A DNA stretch of 5,715 nt from Candidatus Nitrosopumilus sp. (GCA_013002265.1 JABDKK010000206.1:1-5715); one strand, 5' to 3'. Shown: positions 1 to 5,440, counted from the first letter of the stretch. The notes: generated from the letters alone by a model not told the origin. Made by a program: numbers and translations.

Positions 1-344
1 CCTGTAATTTGACCATCAGCTGCAATTACCCCTGCTACTTGAGTACCATGTCCATTTGTATCCATTGGGGGTTGTCCCTCGTTAATGAAATTGTATCCTC
101 CTACAACTTTTCCATCTGGTCCATACCCTAAAAGATCAGGATGGGTAAAATCTACTCCTGTATCAATTACAGCTACTTTGATTCCTACTCCATCAATCCC
201 ATCAATTCTTGGAACATTTGTTCCAACATACGGTCCACTTCTATCAAGGTATGAATGAAAATCATCATCTTGTTGAATAATTTGAAACAAAACAAATCCT
301 CCAAAAAATATCAGGAGAATAGAAAAAACAATGAAGAATTTCAC
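1..344 (-). CDS. Subtilisin-like serine protease (peptidase family S8), N-terminal part only
   Basis: Read on the minus strand, 114 codons are visible before the gene leaves the window. The protein starts with a hydrophobic stretch (about residues 3-23, MKFFIVFSILLIFF...), a signal peptide or N-terminal anchor, so the protease should act outside the cell or at its surface. The catalytic domain follows almost at once: the Asp motif VAVIDTGVDFTHPDL (Asp61) and the His motif NGHGTQVAGVIAA (His99) are the first two members of the S8 catalytic triad. The Ser motif would lie beyond the left edge. I chose GTG at 344-342 because no in-frame ATG, GTG or TTG precedes it before the upstream stop and because it places the hydrophobic segment at the N-terminus. 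Only about 35 residues separate that segment from the catalytic core, so no usual inhibitor propeptide fits. The gene is divergent from the superoxide dismutase gene. Family assignment is firm; substrate is unknown. Confidence 0.86.
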   Translation of the reverse strand, partial: MKFFIVFSILLIFFGGFVLFQIIQQDDDFHSYLDRSGPYVGTNVPRIDGIDGVGIKVAVIDTGVDFTHPDLLGYGPDGKVVGGYNFINEGQPPMDTNGHGTQVAGVIAADGQIT

Positions 345-420
345 ATTTTTTTTAAAGATTTTAACAAGTAAAAATGAATTGCTTTCTAAACCAATAAATG
401 GAATGTCTTCTAAAATGTGA
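341..420. repeat. 9-bp perfect inverted repeat bracketing the divergent intergenic region
   Basis: TCACATTTT at 341-349 and AAAATGTGA at 412-420 are exact reverse complements, 62 bases apart. The left arm contains the GTG start of the protease (complement of 342-344). The right arm contains an in-frame GTG (417-419) just before the likely ATG of the superoxide dismutase gene. It could be a shared start or transcription-start context, a pair of operator half-sites, or chance in AT-rich DNA. The sequence match is certain; any function is inference. Confidence 0.5.
383..400 (+). promoter_or_regulatory. Possible TATA region for the superoxide dismutase gene
   Basis: Two AT-rich candidates lie here: TTTCTAAA (383-390) and AATAAAT (393-399). 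The second is centred about 27 bases before the ATG at 423, the spacing expected for an archaeal TATA box giving a leaderless transcript. Neither is a strong consensus, and the box for the divergent protease gene is no clearer (roughly 361-374, minus strand). Confidence 0.3.
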
Positions 421-422
421 TT

Positions 423-1043
423 ATGGGAAAATACACACTTCCAGAAATGCCCTATGCATATGATGCATTAGAACCTCACATTGATGCAAAAACAATGGAG
501 ATTCATCATACCAAGCATCATCAAGCATACACTGACAAATTAAATGCAGCCCTTGAAACATGTCCTGCTGAAATCCAAGAAAAAGACATTCTTGAAATTT
601 TATCTGATATTAAATCAGTACCAGAGGACAAAAGAGGTGCAGTTAATTTCAATGGTGGCGGTTTTGATAACCACAGGCTATTTTGGAATAACATGAAACC
701 TAATGGCGGTGGAGAACCTGGAGGATCAATTGCTGATGCAATCAAAGATTCTTTTGGTAGCTTCGCTGACTTCAAGGAGAAATTTTCATCCACTACGGCA
801 GTAATTCAAGGAAGTGGTTGGGGATGGTTAGTATACAATCCTTCTTCTGGAAAGGTTGAGTACAAATCAATGCCAAACCAAACTAGTCCAAGAACTGAAG
901 GATTGGTACCACTATTGGGATGTGATGTATGGGAACATGCATACTATCTCCACTATCAAAACAAGAGACCTGACTATATTACCGCATGGTGGAATGTAGT
1001 CAATTGGGATGAAGTTGAGAAAAGATTCTCCAAAGCAAAATAA
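423..1043 (+). CDS. sodA: Superoxide dismutase, Fe/Mn family, Mn-type signature
   Basis: This enzyme converts superoxide to oxygen and hydrogen peroxide in the cytoplasm. The 206-residue product is the usual length. The four metal ligands are visible: His28 (MEIHHTKHH), His84 (FDNHRLFW), Asp168 and His172 (DVWEHAYY). Second-shell residues His32, Tyr36 and Trp133 (GSGWGWL) are also present. Gly80, where FeSODs carry Gln, together with Gln153 in MPNQTSP, is the pattern of manganese or cambialistic enzymes. Phe81 replaces the His often found in the GGH-x-NH segment of MnSODs. I chose ATG 423 because MGKYTLPEMPYAYDALEP matches the family N-terminus; a GTG two codons upstream (417) is also in frame. 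The gene is probably monocistronic: it is divergent from the protease and followed by a T-rich tract. Family assignment is nearly certain; metal preference is inferred from sequence only. Confidence 0.96.
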   Translation: MGKYTLPEMPYAYDALEPHIDAKTMEIHHTKHHQAYTDKLNAALETCPAEIQEKDILEILSDIKSVPEDKRGAVNFNGGGFDNHRLFWNNMKPNGGGEPGGSIADAIKDSFGSFADFKEKFSSTTAVIQGSGWGWLVYNPSSGKVEYKSMPNQTSPRTEGLVPLLGCDVWEHAYYLHYQNKRPDYITAWWNVVNWDEVEKRFSKAK

Positions 1044-1045
1044 AG

Positions 1046-1066
1046 CTTTTTTCTTTATTTTTTTCT
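1046..1066 (+). terminator. T-rich terminator-like tract after the superoxide dismutase gene
   Basis: Two runs of T (1047-1052 and 1058-1064), broken by C, A and a short CTTTA, begin a few bases after the TAA stop. No preceding hairpin is evident. Archaeal RNA polymerase terminates on oligo-T runs in the coding strand, so this fits the end of a single-gene transcript. Confidence 0.5.
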
Positions 1067-1103
1067 AAACACAAGAATTTACTATGCTCTCATCTGGAAT
1101 GAA

Positions 1104-1110
1104 TTTATAA
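1104..1110 (+). promoter_or_regulatory. TATA box for the pfdA-ftsY-argF unit
   Basis: TTTATAA is centred about 28 bases before the pfdA ATG at 1135, preceded by a short purine stretch (GAA) as a weak BRE. This spacing predicts transcription starting within a few bases of the ATG, so a leaderless or nearly leaderless mRNA. A G-rich stretch (GAGGGGTG, about 1117-1124) lies between box and start; it could act as a poor Shine-Dalgarno site only if transcription started further upstream. Confidence 0.62.
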
Positions 1111-1134
1111 CCACCAGAGGGGTGTTTGTTGTAA

Positions 1135-1560
1135 ATGAGTGAAGAACAAGCCGAGCAATTAATGCAGCAAATGCAAATGCTTGAAACATATTTTTCTGAT
1201 TTATCTCAAAGAGAAGCAACTTTTCATAGTGTTTTAAGAGAGGCCACTGCTGCAATTGAATCAATACAATCACTTAGCAAACAAACCGAATCTGATACTC
1301 TGATTCCAATTGGAATGGGAACATACATCCCAACAAAAGTCTCATCTTCAAATAAGATAGTATTGAATATTGGTGCCGGAGTAGCTGTGGAAAAAGATTT
1401 TCCATCCACTATTAACTATCTTGAAGCCCGTATCAAAGAAATTGAAATTGCTTTACAAGATACATCTGCAAAAAAACAAGATGCAGCAGCTAGGTTAGAA
1501 CAAGGCAAAGCACAAATTAATCAAATGATGCAATCAACGCAACAATCTAAATCAGGATAG
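1135..1560 (+). CDS. pfdA: Prefoldin subunit alpha
   Basis: The alpha subunit of prefoldin forms the cytoplasmic hexamer (two alpha, four beta) that catches unfolded chains in its coiled-coil tentacles and hands them to the thermosome. The 141-residue product has the expected architecture: an N-terminal coiled coil rich in Gln, Glu and Met (about 3-50), a central beta-hairpin segment (about 55-87) with LIPIGMGTYIPTKV and NIGAGVAVEKD, and a C-terminal coiled coil (about 91-137) with Ala, Gln and Lys heptads. The central GxGxY and GAGVAVEK elements identify the alpha rather than the beta subunit. ATG 1135 is the only sensible start and sits correctly behind the TATA box. It heads the unit, with ftsY starting three bases after its TAG stop, a pairing common in archaea. 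The beta subunit is not in this window. Confidence 0.93.
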   Translation: MSEEQAEQLMQQMQMLETYFSDLSQREATFHSVLREATAAIESIQSLSKQTESDTLIPIGMGTYIPTKVSSSNKIVLNIGAGVAVEKDFPSTINYLEARIKEIEIALQDTSAKKQDAAARLEQGKAQINQMMQSTQQSKSG

Positions 1561-1563
1561 AGA

Positions 1564-2805
1564 ATGTTTGATAAACTTCGTAGTGCGTTTTCTAATGCAG
1601 CCAAAAGTCTTGGTGAAAAAGAACTAAATGATAAAGATATTGAAGATTTTCTTTTTGAATTAGAGATTTCTTTAATGGAATCTGATGTTGCAACCGAAGT
1701 AATTGAATCAATAAAGTCAGATCTTAAAGAAAAATTAATTGGTTCTAAAGTGGATAAAAACCAAATTAAAAAATACGTTAAAAACAGTTTGATTTCTAGT
1801 ATTTCATCACTATTTGATTCTGCAGGAAAAATTGATCTGTTTGAAAAAATTAATGAAAAAAAGGGACAGAACAAACCTTTTCTAATTTTATTCGTGGGAA
1901 TCAATGGAACAGGAAAAACCACTTCTTTAGCAAAAGTAGCTTACATGCTTCAGCAGGCAAAATACTCTGTAGTGATTGCAGCTGCAGATACTTTTAGAGC
2001 AGGTGCTATAGAGCAATTACGGGAGCATACTAATCGTCTAAATTTGAAACTTGTGGCACAAAATTACAATTCAGATCCTGCAGCAGTTGCTCGAGATGCA
2101 GTATTGTATGCAAAATCACACAAAACTGACTGTGTGTTAATTGATACAGCTGGAAGAATGCAGACAAGCAAAAACTTGATGGAACAAATTGCCAAAATTA
2201 CCAAAGTTGTAAACCCTGACATGAAAATTTTTGTTGGTGATTCTTTAGCAGGAAATGATACTGTAAATCAAGCAAGAGAATTCTTTGAGCATGTAAAATT
2301 TGATGGCTCTATTTTGACAAAAAGTGATGCTGATGCACGTGGTGGTGCTGCTTTATCTATTGTCAAGGTTACTTCAACACCTGTACTTTATGTTGGGGTG
2401 GGTCAAGAATATTCTGATTTAATTCCTTTTGATAAAGAAACTTTTCTGAAAACTGTTTTTGGTTCATTGGAAAATGTTGAAATCAAAAAAATAGAACCTG
2501 AACCAACGCCAGAACCTGAACCAACGCCAGAAAATACTACAACTGATCCTTTTGATGGAATCAAAGATAATGACATTACAAATTATTCAGATCTTTTTGA
2601 TGTTCCTCCTCCTGAAAATGATAATGATGCAATCAAACTTGGAAATAAAATTCGTGAATGGATAAAAAATGGAAGACCCAAACATGAAGAAACCAAAAAT
2701 AATCAAAATGATGTTGAAATTGAACATGAAGAGAATATACAAAAACATGATAAAGAAGAAAAACCTAAAAAGAAACGAGGTATGTTTGGATTCTTTAAGA
2801 AATGA
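1564..2805 (+). CDS. ftsY: Signal recognition particle receptor FtsY with a long C-terminal extension
   Basis: FtsY is the membrane-associated GTPase that docks SRP54-ribosome-nascent chain complexes for co-translational insertion. The product has 413 residues. A helical N domain (about 1-95) precedes the G domain (about 105-300). The G domain has the P-loop GINGTGKTT (112-120), the SRP-family box DTFRAGAIEQL (142-152), DTAGRM (194-199), GDSLAGNDTVNQAREFF (225-241, FtsY rather than SRP54 in type), TKSDADARGG (252-261) and the closing GVGQEYSDLIPFD (278-290). The N domain starts directly, without the acidic A domain of many bacterial FtsYs. Instead about 108 residues follow the core: two EPEPTP repeats (311-322), an acidic, Asn-rich stretch, and a Lys-rich tail ending KKKRGMFGFFKK. 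The tail may contact membrane lipids, but that is inference. Its TGA overlaps the argF ATG as ATGA, suggesting translational coupling. Confidence 0.96.
   Translation: MFDKLRSAFSNAAKSLGEKELNDKDIEDFLFELEISLMESDVATEVIESIKSDLKEKLIGSKVDKNQIKKYVKNSLISSISSLFDSAGKIDLFEKINEKKGQNKPFLILFVGINGTGKTTSLAKVAYMLQQAKYSVVIAAADTFRAGAIEQLREHTNRLNLKLVAQNYNSDPAAVARDAVLYAKSHKTDCVLIDTAGRMQTSKNLMEQIAKITKVVNPDMKIFVGDSLAGNDTVNQAREFFEHVKFDGSILTKSDADARGGAALSIVKVTSTPVLYVGVGQEYSDLIPFDKETFLKTVFGSLENVEIKKIEPEPTPEPEPTPENTTTDPFDGIKDNDITNYSDLFDVPPPENDNDAIKLGNKIREWIKNGRPKHEETKNNQNDVEIEHEENIQKHDKEEKPKKKRGMFGFFKK
2494..2529 (+). repeat. Two perfect tandem 18-bp units inside ftsY
   Basis: The unit GAACCTGAACCAACGCCA occurs at 2494-2511 and again, without a mismatch, at 2512-2529, followed by a further GAA. 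Being 18 bases long it stays in frame and encodes EPEPTP twice, at the junction between the GTPase core and the C-terminal extension. The identical DNA suggests recent duplication by slippage, so copy number may vary among relatives. Confidence 0.9.
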
Positions 2806-3716
2806 AACTCAAAACAAAAAATTTACTTACACTAGCGGAATTATCTCCAAAAGAATTTTTGGGATTAATTGATTCTTCAATTAAAATCAAAAAAGAACTA
2901 AAAAAAGGTATAAGCAAACCTCTCTTGAAAAATAAAACACTGATAATGATTTTTCAAAAACCATCTACTAGAACAAGGGTTAGCTTTGAGGTGGGCATGT
3001 ATCAATTGGGTGGTTATGCCTTAAATCTCTCGTCTAATGATATGCAACTATCTCGTGGCGAATCTATTGAGGATACTGCAAAAACTCTTTCAGGATACAC
3101 GGATTGTATTATGGCACGTGTTTATGATCATAAATTATTAGAAACATTATCTGAACATGCAACTGTACCAGTAATTAATGGATTGTCTGATTCTTTTCAT
3201 CCATGTCAAATTCTTGCTGACTTTATGACAATTAAAGAAAAGAAAGGAAAACTCAAAGGATTAAAAATTGCCTGGGTTGGTGATGGGAATAATGTTTGCC
3301 ATTCGATGATGTATGGATCAGCCTTGTCGGGAATTAGCATGTCAATTGCTACTCCAAAAGGATTTGAACCCGACAAAAATGTTGTAAAGGAAACCAAAAA
3401 ATTAACAAAAATTGAATTAACATCTGATCCTACTATTGCAGTCAAAAATGCAGACGTTATTGTAACTGATACTTACTCATCAATTCATAACAATGATCCC
3501 AAAAGAATTAAAAAATTTCTTCCAAAGTATCAAGTCAATTCAAAATTAATGAACGGCGCAAAGAAAAATGCGATCTTTATGCATTGTCTTCCAGCTAAAA
3601 GAGAACAAGAAGTCACATCATCTGTAATTGATGGACCTCAATCAGTTGTTTGGAATGAGGCAGAAAACCGTCTTCATTCTCAGAAAGCTTTGCTTGTCGC
3701 TCTTATTCACGGTTAA
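2802..3716 (+). CDS. argF: Ornithine carbamoyltransferase
   Basis: This enzyme joins carbamoyl phosphate to ornithine to give citrulline in arginine synthesis. The 304-residue product is full length for the family. Carbamoyl-phosphate residues lie in PSTRTR (54-59), with Arg106 (MARVYDH) and the FHPCQ motif (132-136). The second-domain nucleotide-fold-like start WVGDGNNV (158-165) precedes the substrate-binding region; MHCLPAKREQEVT (260-272) and the C-terminal WNEAENRLHSQKA (284-296) support ornithine rather than aspartate carbamoyltransferase. The ornithine loop, DxWxSMG in most family members, reads DTYSSIHN (223-230): Asp and Ser are kept, but Met-Gly is replaced by Ile-His. I therefore rate the exact acyl-acceptor as slightly less certain than the family. 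The ATG overlaps the ftsY stop by four bases and no separate promoter is visible, so it is probably co-transcribed with ftsY. The start has no upstream Shine-Dalgarno-like sequence, consistent with coupled re-initiation. Confidence 0.94.
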   Translation: MKLKTKNLLTLAELSPKEFLGLIDSSIKIKKELKKGISKPLLKNKTLIMIFQKPSTRTRVSFEVGMYQLGGYALNLSSNDMQLSRGESIEDTAKTLSGYTDCIMARVYDHKLLETLSEHATVPVINGLSDSFHPCQILADFMTIKEKKGKLKGLKIAWVGDGNNVCHSMMYGSALSGISMSIATPKGFEPDKNVVKETKKLTKIELTSDPTIAVKNADVIVTDTYSSIHNNDPKRIKKFLPKYQVNSKLMNGAKKNAIFMHCLPAKREQEVTSSVIDGPQSVVWNEAENRLHSQKALLVALIHG

Positions 3717-3718
3717 CG

Positions 3719-3726
3719 TATATAAG
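3719..3726 (+). promoter_or_regulatory. Strong TATA box for the ribosomal-protein cluster
   Basis: TATATAAG begins two bases after the argF TAA stop and is centred about 30 bases before the rpl18 ATG at 3753. No T-rich terminator lies between argF and this box. The spacing predicts a leader of only a few bases, and no Shine-Dalgarno-like sequence lies just before the ATG. The ribosomal genes can therefore start their own transcript while read-through from argF remains possible. Confidence 0.75.
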
Positions 3727-3752
3727 AGAAGGTTCAAACTCGATTTCTGTAG

Positions 3753-4235
3753 ATGGCCTATTCCAACATATTAAGAAGACTTAGAGAAGAAAAGACCAAT
3801 TATAAAAAACGTGGAACAATGCTTACTGGTAAGCGCGATTTTATTACTGTAAATATTACTAATGAAAATACCCAAGTCCAAATTCTAAAGCCTGGAATGA
3901 CTGGAGATAAAGTCATTTCATTTGCACATTCTAGATATCTAATAGAAAAAGGCTGGAAAGGATCAAGAAAAAGTATTCCAGCTGCATATCTAACAGGTTA
4001 CTTGGCAGGGAAGAAAGCACTTGGCAAAGGTGCAAAAGATGCAATATTGTATACTGGAACTAGAAAGTATACTCAAAGAATGGCAGCAGCACTAAAAGGT
4101 GTAATAGATGCAGGAGTTCAAGTTCCAGCTTCTGAAGACACATTTCCACCTGCTGAAAGAATTAATGGCGAACATCTTACTGTTAAAAACGATATTTCAA
4201 AAATCAAATCCACTATTGATAGTGAGGTCAAATAG
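3753..4235 (+). CDS. rpl18: Large-subunit ribosomal protein uL18
   Basis: uL18 binds 5S rRNA together with uL5 in the central protuberance of the 50S subunit. The 160-residue product shows the family N-terminal motif RRLREEKTNYKKRGTML (about 8-24), where archaeal and eukaryotic homologues share an R-REGKT-Y--R pattern. It also has the core segment AYLTGYLAGKKALGKGAKDAILYTG (about 78-102) and a helix with MAAALKGVIDAGV. It is somewhat shorter than many euryarchaeal uL18 proteins (often near 190 residues), mainly at the C-terminus. ATG 3753 fits both the family N-terminus and the upstream TATA box. It is the first gene of the cluster here; in many archaea eL32 and eL19 genes precede it in the same operon, but argF occupies that place in this window. 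rps5 follows after two bases. Confidence 0.95.
   Translation: MAYSNILRRLREEKTNYKKRGTMLTGKRDFITVNITNENTQVQILKPGMTGDKVISFAHSRYLIEKGWKGSRKSIPAAYLTGYLAGKKALGKGAKDAILYTGTRKYTQRMAAALKGVIDAGVQVPASEDTFPPAERINGEHLTVKNDISKIKSTIDSEVK
4224..4228 (+). promoter_or_regulatory. Shine-Dalgarno-like site for rps5
   Basis: GAGGT inside the last codons of rpl18 is complementary to the CACCUCCU-type 3' end typical of archaeal 16S rRNA. It lies nine bases before the ATG at 4238, a workable spacing for an internal operon gene. Confidence 0.5.
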
Positions 4236-4237
4236 AA

Positions 4238-4966
4238 ATGAGTCAAACTAAACAAGCTAATAGTCCACAGGGACAATCTAGACCAAGAGGTCGAGGTCCA
4301 CCACAGTATGGAGGTGGTCCGCCAGGAGGTTCAAAGGGTGGTGATCGTCCTAGAAGACCCAGAAGAGAACCAGAGGAGGAAGTCTGGGTTCCAAAAACTA
4401 TCTTAGGTAAGAAAGTTGCTTCAGGAGAAATAACATCTTTAGAAGAAATTATAGAATCTGGATTAAGAATTCAAGAATCCGGAATTATTAAAAAACTACT
4501 ACCTGATTTGAAAAGTGAAGTAGTTGATGTTGGTATTATTCAAAAAATGACATCAAACGGTCAATCAACAAGATTCAAAGCTATTGTTGCAGCAGGAAAC
4601 GAAAACGGTTACTTGGGAATTGGCCAAGGAAAATCAAAACAAATGAGAATTGCAATTGAGAAAGCAACAAGTCAAGCATTTCTTAATATCAATCCTATCA
4701 AATTAGGGTGTGGCAGTTGGGAATGCAGATGTGATCAAAAACATTCCATTCCATTCAAAGTTAGAGGAAAAGGTGGAAGTGTCACTATAGAAATTATTCC
4801 TGCTCCTCGTGGGTTAGGTTTAGTTGCAGGAGGTAAAATTAAACGATTATTGGAATTGGCTGGTCTTAAAGATGCATGGACTACTGCAAAAGGCTCAACT
4901 CCTACTATGAACTCAACTTCAAAAGCAATTTTGGACTGTCTCAGACAGACATTTAGTCAAGGTTGA
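4238..4966 (+). CDS. rps5: Small-subunit ribosomal protein uS5 with an RG-rich N-terminal extension
   Basis: uS5 lies at the mRNA entry side of the 30S subunit and affects decoding accuracy and mRNA unwinding. The 242-residue product has the archaeal/eukaryotic layout. An entry segment, VWVPKTILGKKVASGEITSL (49-68), leads to a double-stranded-RNA-binding-like S5 domain (about 94-160) with TRFKAIVAAGNENGYLGIG. The C-terminal S5 domain (about 175-240) carries the IIPAPRGLGLVAG segment. A cluster Cys158-x4-Cys163-x-Cys165-x3-His169 matches the CGSWEC-C-H element usual in archaeal uS5 and may hold a metal. The first about 48 residues are low complexity, rich in Arg, Gly and Pro (RPRGRGPPQYGGGPPGGSKG, 15-34), resembling the RGG tail of eukaryotic uS5 (RPS2). 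The start is ATG 4238 with a Shine-Dalgarno-like site upstream; rpl30 begins six bases after the TGA. Confidence 0.97.
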   Translation: MSQTKQANSPQGQSRPRGRGPPQYGGGPPGGSKGGDRPRRPRREPEEEVWVPKTILGKKVASGEITSLEEIIESGLRIQESGIIKKLLPDLKSEVVDVGIIQKMTSNGQSTRFKAIVAAGNENGYLGIGQGKSKQMRIAIEKATSQAFLNINPIKLGCGSWECRCDQKHSIPFKVRGKGGSVTIEIIPAPRGLGLVAGGKIKRLLELAGLKDAWTTAKGSTPTMNSTSKAILDCLRQTFSQG

Positions 4967-4972
4967 TGCGAT

Positions 4973-5440
4973 ATGGCAAGTGCATATTTAGTTGTTAGAA
5001 TTAAAGGTCAAGCTGATTGTCCCTACTGGGCAACACATACCATGAATTTGTTGAAATTAGATAAAAAATATCGTGCAACAATTCTTCCAGCTAGAGAAAA
5101 TACTCTAGGAATGCTAAAAAAAGTACAACATTACGTTACTTGGATTGAACTTGATTCAACCTTGGCAAAAGAACTAATTGATAAAAAAGCAAGAAAAGGC
5201 GGCTATCAAAAAATCACTGCCGAAGATCTTAAAGAACTTGGATTTTCAAGTTCTGAGGAATTGGCAACTGCATTGGCAGAAGGAAAAGCAACTTTATCTA
5301 AATTAAAACCTCTAAAACCTTGGTTTGCTTTAGCACCTCCAAGATTAGGATTTAAGCGAAGTACTAAGAGACTCTATGGTCAAAAAGGAATACTTGGACA
5401 TAACAAAGAACTTGATGCAATAGTTAGGAGAATGATATAG
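4973..5440 (+). CDS. rpl30: Large-subunit ribosomal protein uL30
   Basis: uL30 is a surface protein of the 50S subunit that contacts 23S rRNA. The 155-residue product is archaeal/eukaryotic in type, much longer than the roughly 60-residue bacterial form. Residues 3-60 hold the conserved fold: a first strand SAYLVVRIKGQADCPYW, a helix with THTMNLLKLDKKYRATILP, and LGMLKKVQHYVTW. The middle (about 60-115) is a Lys/Glu-rich helical insert. The C-terminal part carries PWFALAPPRLGFKRSTKRLY (about 116-135), matching the FKLHPPRGG-like segment of archaeal homologues. ATG 4973 fits the family start; AAGGTTGA (4959-4966), overlapping the rps5 stop, is a weak Shine-Dalgarno-like candidate. rpl15 follows after a single base. 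Confidence 0.95.
   Translation: MASAYLVVRIKGQADCPYWATHTMNLLKLDKKYRATILPARENTLGMLKKVQHYVTWIELDSTLAKELIDKKARKGGYQKITAEDLKELGFSSSEELATALAEGKATLSKLKPLKPWFALAPPRLGFKRSTKRLYGQKGILGHNKELDAIVRRMI
5426..5430 (+). promoter_or_regulatory. Shine-Dalgarno-like site for rpl15
   Basis: AGGAG near the end of rpl30 lies 11 bases before the rpl15 ATG at 5442 and pairs with the CCUCCU stretch expected at the 16S rRNA 3' end. It is the clearest such site in the window. Confidence 0.55.

Noticed and set aside
521..793. Minus-strand open frame of 90 codons inside the superoxide dismutase gene
   Set aside because: It lies wholly opposite a gene with all catalytic residues intact, and its product is Pro/Ser/Leu-rich without recognisable motifs.
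1112..1124. Short CACC/GGTG inverted repeat between the pfdA TATA box and its start, considered as an operator
   Set aside because: Only four paired bases, too short to distinguish from chance.
1082..1409. Minus-strand open frames (1082-1273, 1224-1409) across pfdA
   Set aside because: They are antisense to a convincing prefoldin gene, resemble no family and have no promoter or start context.
1521..1922. Minus-strand open frame of 133 codons across the pfdA-ftsY junction
   Set aside because: It is antisense to the FtsY N domain and P-loop; the hydrophobic product is what reverse reading of Lys/Glu-rich AT-rich codons gives.
2479..2805. Possibility that the FtsY extension is a separate gene or a frameshift artefact
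   Set aside because: The frame is continuous from the GTPase core to a stop that overlaps the argF start, and no internal start with a separate family match is visible.
2669..2872. Plus-strand 67-codon frame overlapping the ftsY-argF junction
   Set aside because: It is a frame-shifted reading of the Lys/Asn-rich FtsY tail and the ArgF start, both of which are well supported.
3206..3445. Minus-strand 79-codon frame inside argF
   Set aside because: Antisense shadow of conserved ornithine carbamoyltransferase sequence.
4936..4948. Palindrome CTGTCT-C-AGACAG near the end of rps5, considered as a hairpin acting on rpl30
   Set aside because: The loop would be a single base, it lies within coding sequence for CLRQT, and no T-run follows; probably chance.
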